In this document: piece by piece, positions 27,270-37,292 of the stretch
Numbering within the stretch: the stretch's first letter is position 1
Layout: each line of letters begins with the position of its first letter
NCBI GenBank assembly: GCA_963764825.1
Contig: CAVXUA010000003.1
Span: 124,001-188,000 of the forward strand
Direction: 5' to 3'
Length of the DNA: 64,000 bases
Origin: JAZGGS01 sp963764825
GTDB lineage: Bacteria > Bacteroidota > Ignavibacteria > Ignavibacteriales > Ignavibacteriaceae
Program-made: the position numbers and the translations under genes
The notes under the pieces: generated by a model
Databases searched by the model: none
What the model was told of the DNA's origin: nothing
What the model saw: the letters and a program-made list of their open reading frames with translations, nothing else

Positions 27270-28577
27270 ATGCTACGATTAACCGTACTGTTTTTAATTA
27301 TTTTTTATTTTTTGCCGCCGTGTAATACTCCTGCCCAAAACGAAAGGGAAGAGTGGAGACAAATCCCTTCCCCTACAAATAAAACCCTGAGGAACCTTCA
27401 TTTTATAGATGCACAAACCGGCTGGGCTGCAGGTGAAGACGGTACAATAATTCATACCTCTAACGGGGGCGATGACTGGGTGGTTCAAAACAGTACTGTA
27501 CAGACGTTTATAGTAGATATTTTTTTTATTAACGAAAACATTGGCTGGGCAATTACCTTTAGAGGTACTTTCCCCTTCGGTACAATAATTCTTAAAACTA
27601 CGAACGGCGGGGATAACTGGATTACAGAGGATTTTCCTGACGGCAATGCATTTATGAATACAGTTTTCTTTTTCGATTCGTTAAACGGTTGGATAGGAGG
27701 AACGTATATTACCGGTACAACCAATGGTGGAGCAACCTGGGTTAGGGCAAATGTTGATTCAAGTATGATTTCTGGTCTGCCTATTTATAATTTTAATTTT
27801 TACAACCGGCAGTTTGGTTATGCATGCGGCGGTTACCTAGATCTTGCAGGAGTAATATGGCGAACAACAAACTATGGCGAAACTTGGTCGGCAGCAGGTG
27901 TTAGCCCCGATCAGGTTTTTGATCTTTATATTATAGATTCACTCATGGCTATAACGCTTTCGGGCGATCCGGAGGGGTTTTTTGGAATAGGCGATATTAA
28001 AACAAACGATGCTGGTACGAGCTGGACATATGAAGAATTGTCTTTATCCGGTCTATCATTTGCAATCGATTTTAGAACTGAGTCTGAAGGTTGGTCTGCA
28101 TCCGGGTATAAATTCCTTATTACTACTGATAGTGGGGTTACCTGGGAAAATAAAGAAACGCCAGACAGCGCTATTATTTTTGATCTTGCATTTATTGATT
28201 CCCGAAAAGGTTTTGCTGTTGGAGAAAACGGTGTGATATTAAAATATATTCCTGGTCCTGTAAATGTTTACGAAACCGAACGTAATATTGTCCCTTCAGA
28301 TATTGTTTTATACCAGAATTACCCAAACCCTTTTAATCCAAGTACAAAAATTATATATCAAATTCCGGAATTAAGTTTTGTTACTCTTAAAGTATTTGAT
28401 GTTCTTGGGAATGAAATTATAACCTTAGTAAACGAAGAGAAACCTGCCGGCGAATACGAGATAATATTTAATACGGATTTAATTAATCTTAAAAGTGCGC
28501 TTATAAGCGGAGTTTATTTCTACCAGCTTCGCGCAGGAACATTAGTGCAAACAAAGAAGATGATCCTCTTACGCTAA
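27270..28577 (+). CDS. Ycf48-like propeller protein with type IX sorting domain
   Basis: The 435-residue product has a signal peptide, then propeller repeats with BNR/Ycf48-type signatures, such as GWAAGEDGTIIHTSNGGDDW and GWIGGTYITGTTNGGATWV. The C-terminal sorting domain opens NYPNPFNPSTKI and closes TKKMILLR. Ycf48-like propellers bind other proteins in photosystem assembly in phototrophs; in secreted Bacteroidota proteins the fold is reused for unknown binding. A bidirectional-looking hairpin lies just downstream. A related gene sits at 28663-29904, convergent with this one. Confidence 0.85.
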   Translation: MLRLTVLFLIIFYFLPPCNTPAQNEREEWRQIPSPTNKTLRNLHFIDAQTGWAAGEDGTIIHTSNGGDDWVVQNSTVQTFIVDIFFINENIGWAITFRGTFPFGTIILKTTNGGDNWITEDFPDGNAFMNTVFFFDSLNGWIGGTYITGTTNGGATWVRANVDSSMISGLPIYNFNFYNRQFGYACGGYLDLAGVIWRTTNYGETWSAAGVSPDQVFDLYIIDSLMAITLSGDPEGFFGIGDIKTNDAGTSWTYEELSLSGLSFAIDFRTESEGWSASGYKFLITTDSGVTWENKETPDSAIIFDLAFIDSRKGFAVGENGVILKYIPGPVNVYETERNIVPSDIVLYQNYPNPFNPSTKIIYQIPELSFVTLKVFDVLGNEIITLVNEEKPAGEYEIIFNTDLINLKSALISGVYFYQLRAGTLVQTKKMILLR

Positions 28578-28607
28578 AGCTACAGAGGACAAGTTCTGTT
28601 AAAATAA

Positions 28608-28639
28608 AAACCCTCTGCTATATATTCTGCAAGGGGTTT
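28608..28639. terminator. Bidirectional terminator hairpin
   Basis: AAACCCTCTGC (28608-28618) and GCAAGGGGTTT (28629-28639) are mostly complementary over 11 bases with a short AT loop. T-rich sequence follows on one side and A-rich precedes it on the other, as expected for a terminator shared by the convergent genes ending at 28577 and 28663. Confidence 0.65.
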
Positions 28640-28662
28640 CTTGTTCTATGTCCGTTCTATCG

Positions 28663-29904
28663 CTATTTCAATAAAACCAATTTTCTTGTCTTTTTAAAAC
28701 TTTCTGCAGTTAAGCTGTAAAAGTAAATCCCGCTAGGAAGATCGGCAGCATTCCATTCATATTTATACGTTCCTACATTTAAATTTTCTGAAATAAGTGT
28801 TGATACTTTTTCACCAAGTGAATTGAAAACATTTAGAGATACAAATCCTTCTACCGGAATTGAGAATTGAATTGTGGTGCTTGGGTTAAAAGGATTAGGA
28901 TAATTATGCATTAATTCAAAATCATTAGGCAATTTTATATTTTCTTCAACACTAACCGGGTCCCCGCCACCATCTGTTGTTTTTATAACAATGCCGTTAT
29001 TTCCTACAGCAAAGTGTATGCTGTTTGTAGCAGCTAAAGCACTGTAGAGTGTTTCAGTTGTGGGAGTTGATTGTAAAAACCAATCCGCCCCTGCATTTGT
29101 AGATTTAATAATTGTGCCGTTGCTACCGCAAGCGATCAACCAATTTGAATTTTGCCCGCTGCTGCTTATTGAATATAAATCTTCTGAAGTTGGAACTATC
29201 ACGGGTGACCAGCTATCGCCAGCATCATTTGATACAAGCAGTGTTCCATTTGAACCCACCGCAAAATTTATTCCTGTCGGTCCAAATCCAAATCCCAGAA
29301 TATTTTCAGTTGTACCACTTGTTGAAGAAGTCCAATTTACTCCTGCATCAGTTGTCTTATAGATTACTCCGTTATTACCGCCTACAAGTGCAATCAATGA
29401 TGTTCCTGAAGTTGGGCCAATTCCCGCATTTAAATCTTCGTTTGTAGGCACTGGCCGGGATGCCCAATTTATACCCCAATCAGTGCTGTAATAGCACGTT
29501 CCTGTCTCTCCAATAACATAAGCAGTTCCGCTTCCTCTAGCAAATATATCACTTAAGTTGGTAGTATTTGGTGGACTCCGCAGAATCCAGGTAGTACCAG
29601 CATCTGAAGTTACGATTACTGTTCCGGCATCGCCTGCTGCCCAGAATTGGTTACTTGCTGGTTGGTAGATTCCTTTTAAATCTGCACTAACTCCAGTGTT
29701 TAAACCCACCCAGCTCACACCCGTATCGGTGGTTTTAAAAATTGTTCCGTTGTTCCCAACCATCCATTGAATTCCAAACGCAGATTTGATTTCATTTAAT
29801 GTTTCCCCAGTAACCCCGGGGATTATAAACCATCCTGTCTGAGCGACCCCAGTAGAATAAATTATGACAGTAAATAAAACTAATGCTAAGTGTTTAAATT
29901 TCAT
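28663..29904 (-). CDS. Ycf48-like propeller protein with type IX sorting domain
   Basis: A 413-residue secreted protein (signal peptide ending TGVAQ). The body is about eight propeller repeats with signatures such as WMVGNNGTIFKTTDTGVSW and FWAAGDAGTVIVTSDAGTTW, stronger than in the plus-strand neighbour. The sorting domain begins NYPNPFNPSTTI and ends TRKLVLLK. The last 200 bases are close in DNA sequence to the matching region of the kelch gene next to it. It would be secreted through the type IX system. Function unknown. Confidence 0.87.
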   Translation of the reverse strand: MKFKHLALVLFTVIIYSTGVAQTGWFIIPGVTGETLNEIKSAFGIQWMVGNNGTIFKTTDTGVSWVGLNTGVSADLKGIYQPASNQFWAAGDAGTVIVTSDAGTTWILRSPPNTTNLSDIFARGSGTAYVIGETGTCYYSTDWGINWASRPVPTNEDLNAGIGPTSGTSLIALVGGNNGVIYKTTDAGVNWTSSTSGTTENILGFGFGPTGINFAVGSNGTLLVSNDAGDSWSPVIVPTSEDLYSISSSGQNSNWLIACGSNGTIIKSTNAGADWFLQSTPTTETLYSALAATNSIHFAVGNNGIVIKTTDGGGDPVSVEENIKLPNDFELMHNYPNPFNPSTTIQFSIPVEGFVSLNVFNSLGEKVSTLISENLNVGTYKYEWNAADLPSGIYFYSLTAESFKKTRKLVLLK

Positions 29905-29942
29905 TTTTGCCTCTAATAATGTATTAAGTTTAATAAATATTT

Positions 29943-31354
29943 CTACTTCATCAGTATCATCTTCTTAGATTCAACAAAGCCACCTGCCTGAAGTTTGTAG
30001 AAATAAATTCCGCTAGGAAGATCAGCGGCGTTCCAATCAAATTTATATGTTCCAGCATTTAAATTTTCTGAAACGAGTGTTGATACTTTTTCACCAAGTG
30101 AATTGAAAACACTTAATGATACAAACTCTTCTGCCGGAATTGAAAATTGAATTGTGGTGCTTGGGTTAAAAGGGTTGGGATAGTTTTGCATTAAAGAATA
30201 TTCTTCTGGTACAGTGCCTTCTTCAACGGTTATGCTCTGAATAATTTCTGTTAAAACCCAGGTTTCATTTGTTAATGCGGGTCCAGTTGTAATTCCGCCT
30301 GAAATTGCAACTCTAAGAACATTAGATGTTTTTGGAGGAGACATATAATTAACCCCACCATAAAATGCCATTAACGGATTGGGTAAATCAGGTTCGTTTT
30401 CATAAGTATTAGTGCTAATTAAATATCCAAAAGCAGCCGAGCTGGGACTAAATCCGCCTGTGATACTTCCGCCTGCGGAATATATTTCATCCTCTGATTT
30501 GGCGTAGCTATAGGCGGCATAAACAGAAAGGGGATGATCTGTCTTATATTCCCAGTTGATTTGTAATTTATTCGTTAAGCTAATTTCTCCTTTTAGCGTA
30601 ATATTATTTGGTATAAAATTGCCTGTTGTACCCGTTAAACCGGCTTGAATAAATAAAGATCTGTTCACCAATGAATGACCGAATGATGCTGTTCCTTCTG
30701 GCATTGGGGCTGCCTCATCGAATGACATCGCATGGGCATTGTATAAGTGTGGCATGTAACACGTAATCCATCAACGTCTGAAAGATTATCCTGCATTCCA
30801 CCAATAATGTATATTAGCGAATCTTCGAAACCCTCTGCACCAGCAAAAAACAAGGGGTCCGGCAAGTCCGGTAACTGTGTCCAGGAATCAGCATTAATAT
30901 CATATTCATAAAAACTGGAAACTGCCGGTGAGGGAAAGGGAGCGTTGAACCCGCCCATTGTATATATTTTATCTCCTAATATTGCAGTTGCATTTGTCCT
31001 TAACGGTTCCGGTAGCGGAGCTATATATTCCCAGGTATCAGTAATTAAATTGTATTTTAAGCAGGTGGCTGTTGCTACTCCCCCTCCTGTAGTATCACCT
31101 CCTAAAACATATAACCACGAAGTGTCATTTCGTGTGTACATAACCGATCCACCATAATAGCGGGGATGCGGCATACTTGCACCCTGCACCCACCCACCTA
31201 GTGTGGTTTTCTCGAATGATGAAACGTATTGAAGTTCAATATTATCACTTCCGTACATTTCTTCCACTGTTGTTGGGGCTTTTTGTGCCATCATATAAGC
31301 ACTGAAAAGAAAGCATATAGCGGTACTCAATAAAAGGTAATTCATCTTAAACAT
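29943..31354 (-). CDS. Kelch-repeat secreted protein with type IX sorting domain, one frame change
   Basis: The product has a signal peptide (ending MMAQK) and kelch-type beta-propeller repeats with the TWEYIAPLPEPLRTNATAIL and IIGGMQDN signatures. It ends with a type IX sorting domain (NYPNPFNPSTTIQFSIP and TKKMILMK-like end). Two frames meet near 30745-30755: one ends ...DVDGLRVTC, and the next begins HLYNAHAMSFDEA. Adding one base in the CC at about 30750 joins them; the repaired gene has 470 codons. ATG at 31354 has AGGAG five bases upstream. The frame change is of the missing-base type. Confidence 0.82.
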
Positions 31355-31677
31355 AACTACTCCTGTTTTTTTATTATTGTTTTATTTTAATTTAATTGCT
31401 ATTCAAGAAAATTTACAAAGTGTTTTATGAGTAATCGATATAAGGGTACCTAAGTACTTTTATTCCACAGGAATGATCGGCAGGAATAAACTCAGTGTTT
31501 TAACACAATTAAAATGAATTTAGCAATTAAATTATTAATAACAAACAACTATTATCGCTTAGCAATAGCAACCGTTTATCAAGTAAACGAACCGTTCTGT
31601 AAATAAGCATTGAAATTGATCAATAGAATGAATTATTTCTGAGATAAATTCAATTACAACAATTTGAGGAGGTGCCA
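31355..31677. other. Gene-free divergent spacer
   Basis: The 323 bases between the kelch gene (minus) and the VOC gene (plus) hold no gene that I support. It is AT-rich and must contain two promoters. Near its right end is the good ribosome site GAGGAGGT (31666-31673). No repeat or folded RNA was clear to me. Confidence 0.5.
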
Positions 31678-32049
31678 ATGGCTAACGTAATCAACTGGTT
31701 CGAAATCCCTGCCACAGATTTCGATCGTGCTGTTAAGTTTTATTCCGAGGTTCTTGGGGGTGAAATCCAACAGCAGGAGATGATGGGTACAAAAATGGGA
31801 TTTTTACCGATGGAAGGTGAAGGCGGGGTTGGCGGCGCTATCTGTGCTGGTGAAAACTATAAACCCTCTTCTGACGGTGCAAAATTATATTTAAATGGTG
31901 GAGAAGACTTAACTATGCAGCTATCGAGAGTTGAAGCTGCGGGCGGAAAAGTTATCATGCCTAAAACAAAAATTACAGATGAAATTGGCTACATGGCTTT
32001 CTTTATTGATACTGAAGGAAATAATGTGGCTTTCCATTCGCCAAAATAA
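31678..32049 (+). CDS. VOC-family (glyoxalase-like) protein
   Basis: A 123-residue protein with the VOC beta-alpha-beta-beta-beta fold: INWFEIPATDFDRAVKFYSE, a glycine-rich middle, and the closing AFFIDTEGNNVAFHSPK. The start is the ATG at 31678, four bases after the strong ribosome site GAGGAGGT; a GTG at 31672 is in frame but weaker. Members bind metals through His/Glu of paired modules and act on glyoxal adducts or antibiotics, or serve as non-catalytic binders; the substrate here is unknown. It is cytoplasmic. Confidence 0.88.
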   Translation: MANVINWFEIPATDFDRAVKFYSEVLGGEIQQQEMMGTKMGFLPMEGEGGVGGAICAGENYKPSSDGAKLYLNGGEDLTMQLSRVEAAGGKVIMPKTKITDEIGYMAFFIDTEGNNVAFHSPK

Positions 32050-32093
32050 ATCTGATGAAATTGGGCGATTATATGTCCTATCTAAAATTATAT

Positions 32094-32122
32094 AATCCCC
32101 CTTCATATATTGAAGGTGGATT
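32094..32122 (+). other. Strong hairpin between VOC and DUF2461 genes
   Basis: AATCCCCCTTCA (32094-32105) and TGAAGGTGGATT (32111-32122) form a 12-base stem with one mismatch and a five-base loop TATAT. There is no U-run directly after it, so it may be an attenuator or mRNA-stabilising structure rather than a terminator. It lies 34 bases before the next start codon. Confidence 0.5.
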
Positions 32123-32155
32123 TATAATTATCTTTACCAGAATTATGAGGTTTAA

Positions 32156-32848
32156 ATGAGCTCAACATCACTAAGGAATTTTCCGAAGCGAACCATTGGT
32201 TTTCTTAATAAACTTTCTAGGAATAATAACCGCGAATGGTTTGAGAAAAACAGGGAAAATTACAATTCAGATTTTCTTGAACCCCTGATTTATTTTGTTG
32301 AGGAAATGGGGATGAAACTTTTACAACTTGATCCTGAAATTATCGCAATTCCAAAAATTGATAAATCTATTTTCCGTCTCTACCGTGATGTAAGATTCAG
32401 CAAAAACAAAGAGCCATATAAAACAAATGCAGGTATATTATTCTGGAACGGCAAAGCAAAAAAGATGGGATCGTGCGGTTTTTATTTTCACCTTGAACCA
32501 AAAATGTTTGGCGTAGGTGCTGGTATGCATATTATTCCAAAGCATTTGCTAAAACCTTATCGCAATGCTGTTGTTGATCCGGTAAGCGGTAAAGAATTAC
32601 ACGTAATTGTAAAGAAGATTGAAAAGAATAAGCTGTATAAAGTTTCAGGCAAAAAATATAAACGTATTCCAAAAGGATATGATCCGGATTCTACTTTTGC
32701 TGACTATTTATTATATGATGGAGTGTTTGGATGGTATGAAAACAAGAACGTTAAAGAGCTCTATGATAAAGATGCTGCTGAGATAATTTTTAAATTATTT
32801 AAAGATATGCTTCCTCTGCATCAGTGGTTTGCAAAAAAACTTTTATGA
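32156..32848 (+). CDS. DUF2461 (TIGR02453) family protein
   Basis: A 230-residue cytoplasmic protein with the DUF2461 signature: FLNKLSRNNNREWFEKNREN, then RLYRDVRFSKNKEPYKTNAG, then a GFYFHLEPKMFGVGAGM core. The family is widespread in bacteria and its structure is known only as a beta-rich fold; its role is uncharacterised. ATG at 32156 follows a weak ribosome site (GAGG). It is probably separate from the VOC gene upstream because of the hairpin between them. Confidence 0.88.
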   Translation: MSSTSLRNFPKRTIGFLNKLSRNNNREWFEKNRENYNSDFLEPLIYFVEEMGMKLLQLDPEIIAIPKIDKSIFRLYRDVRFSKNKEPYKTNAGILFWNGKAKKMGSCGFYFHLEPKMFGVGAGMHIIPKHLLKPYRNAVVDPVSGKELHVIVKKIEKNKLYKVSGKKYKRIPKGYDPDSTFADYLLYDGVFGWYENKNVKELYDKDAAEIIFKLFKDMLPLHQWFAKKLL

Positions 32849-32905
32849 TTTTTAGCGACTCTGCATAAAACTTTTTCTTAGGCAAGGCCGCCAAGGAAGA
32901 AATTA

Positions 32906-35900
32906 TTAATTACTCTCTAAATCCCGCTGGTATGCGGGTTCAAGTTCTAACCTGTTTCTCTTCCGGCTCTTTAACTTGTTTAGCAGTAAACGTAAATCGC
33001 TTATAACATATAGCGTTGAGGGAAGCATAAGCAACGTTATGAACGTTCCAAAGATCAATCCCGCTGCAACAGAAACTGCCATTGGAACAAGGAACTGACC
33101 CTGTTCACTTCTAAGGAAGATAATCGGTGCCAGCCCGGCAGCCGTTGTAACGGTCGTTAATACAATTGGCCTGAACCTGGCAATCCCTGCTTCCAATAGC
33201 GCTTCACCAACTTCCATTCCAGATTTAACCATGGTGTTATATTTATGGACAAGCACAACGGAGTCGTTAACAATTATTCCAGCAAGTGCAACAATACCGA
33301 GGAAAGAAAGTATTGAAACTGGTATGCCCATAACATAGTGCCCAAGAACGGCGCCAATAACACCAAGCGGAATTAAGCTCATTATAAGTAAGGTTTGCAT
33401 GTATGATTTAAGCAGAAACATAAGAATTGTAAACATAATAACAAGCGCAATAGCCATAGAAAAGACCATTGAGTCTAGCATTTTATCAACCATTTCCGAT
33501 TGCCCGCCTAACTTTCTTGTAACTCCATCTACCTGCGAAAGCACGGATGGAATTACTGACGCTTCAAGTTCCTGTAGTACAACTGCCTGGTCGTTTTTTG
33601 AGTAATCAAGATCTGCATGAACTGTAACTGAACGCTCAGTATCTTCATGTCTTATTCTACGTAAACCTCTTTCTATTCTGAATGATGCAACTTCTTTAAA
33701 GGGAACATAATCGCCCGATGGTACTCTTACTTTCAGGTTTTCAATCTGGCTAATAGATACCCTTTCATCTTTTGTAAATCTTACCCAAACTTTTAACTCA
33801 TCTCTTCCTCTTTGCAGACGCATAACTTCCTGCCCGTAAAAACCCTGGCGAAGCTGAGTTGTAAGGTCGCGAACAGTAAAACCGATTGCTTTTCCTTTAG
33901 GTTTTAACTCTACAACAAATTCGTTATTTCCCAGTGGTGTATCATCCTGAATATCTTTAACCCCATCTATCTTTTTAAGTTCTTGTTTCAGTAATTCTTT
34001 TGCTTTAAAAAGCTGTTCATAATCCGTACTGGCAAACCTTACAGAGATGGGTCTTCCTCCAAAACTCCAGCTGCCGACGGTAACGTTTTCAGCTTCGGGA
34101 ACCGATCCAATATAATCTCCAAGCGCTTGAGAAAATTCGGCGATTGAGTATTCCCGGTCTGCAGAAGATGGAAGAACAATAAAAATATTCAATACGCCGC
34201 CATTCATCCATGAAGTATAATTTTCAATTGGATATGCCTTCCCCTCCATCTCCCACTCGTGTGCAAAATCAACTGCTTTATCTATGACGCTGTACCTTAT
34301 TACGTTTGCAACTTCTGCAGATGTACCGGCGGGCATTTCAACCTGGATTCGTGCATAGGGCGGTTCAATTTCTGGAAAGAATTGTGCGCGAACATGCGAA
34401 CCCTGGAACAATCCAGCAATAATTAATATAACTGCAAATACCGCAGCAGATACCGACCATCTATTTCTCAAACAAAAAGCAAGAAAGTTTTTATATGCTG
34501 TGTTGGTTATCCACTGCAAAAACGTGTAAAGTTTCTTCCTCATCCTGGTTAATAATCTGTCGTTCTCTGCATCGGGTATGAGTGCCCGCGAGTGTGCAAT
34601 ATGCGCAGGAAGAATTACTATTGCTTCAACTAAAGAGAAGAGGAGCGATATAATAACCACTGCAGCTATTTGCCAAACATGTTTGCCGAGCATCCCGTAA
34701 AAGAAAAAGTAAGGAGTAAAGGCTACGATTGTGGTGATGATTGAAATTGTAACTGGCTTTATAACTTCCATTGTCCCATCTATTGCAGCACGAATTGGTT
34801 TCTTACCATATTTTTCCCACTGCGAGTAAATGCTTTCGCCAATTATAATTCCATCATCAACCAGGATACCTATTACTAATATTATTCCGAATAGACTCAT
34901 CTCGTTAATTGTTATGTCCAATGCCCAGAGAACAAAGAACATACCTAACAGCGAGATAGGAATCCCAAGTGCAACCCAGAAACCCAGGCGCGCATTAAGG
35001 AATATCCCAAGCAATAGCAAAACCATAACCAAGCCGATGAGCCCGTTTTGTGTCATCAACTGAATTCGTTCTTCAAGTTCTGTTGTTTCCTTAATGAATG
35101 TATTGAAGTGAACCAGCCCGGCATATTTTTGTTCATATTCTGCAGCAAGGTTTTCTGCAACTTCAACTATCTCTACAACATCCTCATTGTTATTGTAAAA
35201 AATATTAAAGCCAACAGAGCGGCGACCGTTATATTCAGAATACATCCTGTTCTCTGGCCATTGTTCGCGTATCGTGCAAATATCAGAAAGATAAATCTTT
35301 CGCCCGTCTATAGAAGACGCTACTTCGATTTTTTCGAAATCAACTGCTTCATACTTCTTTTCGTAAGTTCTTATAAGAATTTCTTCCTGCTCGGTTAAAA
35401 CTGAACCGGAAGAAAGATTTAAATTTGAATTGCGGATTGCTGTGGCTATATCAGCAACAGTAAGTTTGTATCTTATCAGGTCTTCGGGGGATATTTCGAT
35501 GGAAAACTCCCTGTCAGGAATTCCCCACCACCAGATATTTGACATCTTGCCGGTTGCAAGCAGTTCATCTCTGAATTCTTCAACAACCTTTTTTAAAGTG
35601 AATAAATCATCGGGTCCATAAATGCTGAACATAATTGCCCTGTTCCACATAGTTCGCTGTGTAACAACCGGTTTTTCAGCTTCGGTGGGATAAGAATTAA
35701 TAGAGTTAACTGAGTTTTTTATTTCCTGGATAGCACGGTTCATATCATATCCCTGGGAAATTTCCACCCGTACACTGCCCCAGTTATCTGCAGAAGTAGA
35801 TCTTATCTTTTCAATCCCTTCAAGCCCTCTTAAACTCTCTTCTATCTTAACCACAATACCTTCTTCAACTTCTAATGCCGAAGCGCCGGGGAAGGGAACT

Positions 35901-36049
35901 TCTATCTCAATTTCTTCTATTTCAAATTTTGGATTAATTCTTTTTTGAAGATTTGAGATAGCAAATATTCCCGCAATGCAGATTATTATCATAATCCAGT
36001 TTGTAATAACCGAATGCTTAATAAAATATTGTATGAATCTGGATGCCAT
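32906..36049 (-). CDS. RND efflux transporter, inner-membrane permease
   Basis: A 1047-residue protein of the AcrB/HAE type, with twelve membrane segments in two halves and two large periplasmic loops. Motifs include the early FPGASALEVEEGIVVKIEES, the TM4 region VIGILVDDGIIIGESIYSQWEKYG with its Asp pair, and the second-half repeat GIIVNDSVVLVHKYN. The Asp pair supports proton-driven transport. These pumps export drugs, metals or lipids through an outer-membrane channel. The adaptor gene is 31 bases upstream in the same operon; no TolC-like gene is next to them. Confidence 0.92.
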   Translation of the reverse strand: MASRFIQYFIKHSVITNWIMIIICIAGIFAISNLQKRINPKFEIEEIEIEVPFPGASALEVEEGIVVKIEESLRGLEGIEKIRSTSADNWGSVRVEISQGYDMNRAIQEIKNSVNSINSYPTEAEKPVVTQRTMWNRAIMFSIYGPDDLFTLKKVVEEFRDELLATGKMSNIWWWGIPDREFSIEISPEDLIRYKLTVADIATAIRNSNLNLSSGSVLTEQEEILIRTYEKKYEAVDFEKIEVASSIDGRKIYLSDICTIREQWPENRMYSEYNGRRSVGFNIFYNNNEDVVEIVEVAENLAAEYEQKYAGLVHFNTFIKETTELEERIQLMTQNGLIGLVMVLLLLGIFLNARLGFWVALGIPISLLGMFFVLWALDITINEMSLFGIILVIGILVDDGIIIGESIYSQWEKYGKKPIRAAIDGTMEVIKPVTISIITTIVAFTPYFFFYGMLGKHVWQIAAVVIISLLFSLVEAIVILPAHIAHSRALIPDAENDRLLTRMRKKLYTFLQWITNTAYKNFLAFCLRNRWSVSAAVFAVILIIAGLFQGSHVRAQFFPEIEPPYARIQVEMPAGTSAEVANVIRYSVIDKAVDFAHEWEMEGKAYPIENYTSWMNGGVLNIFIVLPSSADREYSIAEFSQALGDYIGSVPEAENVTVGSWSFGGRPISVRFASTDYEQLFKAKELLKQELKKIDGVKDIQDDTPLGNNEFVVELKPKGKAIGFTVRDLTTQLRQGFYGQEVMRLQRGRDELKVWVRFTKDERVSISQIENLKVRVPSGDYVPFKEVASFRIERGLRRIRHEDTERSVTVHADLDYSKNDQAVVLQELEASVIPSVLSQVDGVTRKLGGQSEMVDKMLDSMVFSMAIALVIMFTILMFLLKSYMQTLLIMSLIPLGVIGAVLGHYVMGIPVSILSFLGIVALAGIIVNDSVVLVHKYNTMVKSGMEVGEALLEAGIARFRPIVLTTVTTAAGLAPIIFLRSEQGQFLVPMAVSVAAGLIFGTFITLLMLPSTLYVISDLRLLLNKLKSRKRNRLELEPAYQRDLESN

Positions 36050-36080
36050 ATCTAATCCTTTTTAATAACTCAGTTTTTGC

Positions 36081-37292
36081 TTATTCTGTTTGCGATAGCT
36101 GATTTTTTTCATCTACCTTGGGAATTTCTTCCTTCAGTTCAATTGATTCGTTAACCGATTTTATGTTCATACCGATAATCGGTTTCTGCAGTATGGTAGT
36201 AATAATTTTCATGTCATCCGGTACGTTGTTTTTAATTATAGCCACATCCCCCTGGATTGTAATAACCTCTACCTCTCTTCTCGCAAGCTTTCCATCTTCC
36301 ATTGTATAAACATGGTCTTCGTTATCCACAACATATCTTGGAATTTTAGCTACGTCATTCATCTTTATACCATCAATTTTAACCGAAACATAATTGCCAG
36401 GTAAGAAGGAAGAGTTAAGTTTACTGTTTTGAAAAGAAACATAAACATTTAAAGTCTGTGAGTTCCTGTTAAGAAGCGTTTCTTTCCTGTAGATCTTACC
36501 AAATAAAACTTCGTCTCTATTCTTATCAGTAAAAATTTTTACAACCGGGGTACTTGAGAAATTAATTAGATTAACTTCATCAATTAGTAACGGCACGGCT
36601 ATCTCAACGTTCCTTGCGTCACTAAGTGTAAGCAGCTGCTGTCCTGTTGAAACATAACTTCCCCTGATTATCCCGCTTGAGTTAATGTAACCAGTAAACG
36701 GTGATACTATTCTATGTTTGGAAAGTAGAATTTCCTGGTTGTTAACCGCATAATATTTACTGTAGATACCCCTTGTGCTTAGTTTTGTTTTTACCTGCGG
36801 ATTTGATATTTCAGGCAGTTCAGGTATTGGTTCGTGTATATCAAGCTTGCTGAAATACTCATACCATTTCTGGTAAACTTCATCATCTTCAATTTTCATT
36901 TCGGGAAGAATAAGTGCAACAGAATTAACAAATTCCGAGCGTAATGTATAGAGCCTGTTTTCAACTTCTCTCGAATCGATTTGTAAAACCAGTTCCTCTT
37001 TTCGTACAAAGGTTCCATCTTTCAAATCATTCTTCGCAAACATTACCTCGCCGGGCGCCTGGCAAACAACCTGCAATGTTTTTTGGGATTCGATCACACC
37101 GTTCCCCTCTATTTCCAGTACAAGGTCACCAAATAATACAGATTCTGTTTTAACCAATCTCACTTCCGGTTCAACTTCTCTTTTGTTACTTTCCTTTTCA
37201 GTTGAGCCGAGCACAGACATAATAAGTATTCCGAGGACTACGATTCCAACCACTGAGCCAGTTTTAATTAATGTACCTTTTTTGAACTTCAT
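36081..37292 (-). CDS. RND efflux periplasmic adaptor subunit (membrane fusion protein)
   Basis: A 403-residue HlyD/AcrA-type adaptor with one N-terminal membrane segment (about residues 10-27), a lipoyl-like half (QAPGEVMFAKNDLKDGTFVR) and a matching half later (IVSPFTGYINSSGIIRGSYV). Between them lies a helical hairpin and beta-barrel. The start is the ATG at 37292 with AGGT seven bases upstream; the open frame runs to 37310. It would link the permease gene product to an outer-membrane channel. The tail is acidic (KEEIPKVDEKNQL). Confidence 0.9.
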   Translation of the reverse strand: MKFKKGTLIKTGSVVGIVVLGILIMSVLGSTEKESNKREVEPEVRLVKTESVLFGDLVLEIEGNGVIESQKTLQVVCQAPGEVMFAKNDLKDGTFVRKEELVLQIDSREVENRLYTLRSEFVNSVALILPEMKIEDDEVYQKWYEYFSKLDIHEPIPELPEISNPQVKTKLSTRGIYSKYYAVNNQEILLSKHRIVSPFTGYINSSGIIRGSYVSTGQQLLTLSDARNVEIAVPLLIDEVNLINFSSTPVVKIFTDKNRDEVLFGKIYRKETLLNRNSQTLNVYVSFQNSKLNSSFLPGNYVSVKIDGIKMNDVAKIPRYVVDNEDHVYTMEDGKLARREVEVITIQGDVAIIKNNVPDDMKIITTILQKPIIGMNIKSVNESIELKEEIPKVDEKNQLSQTE

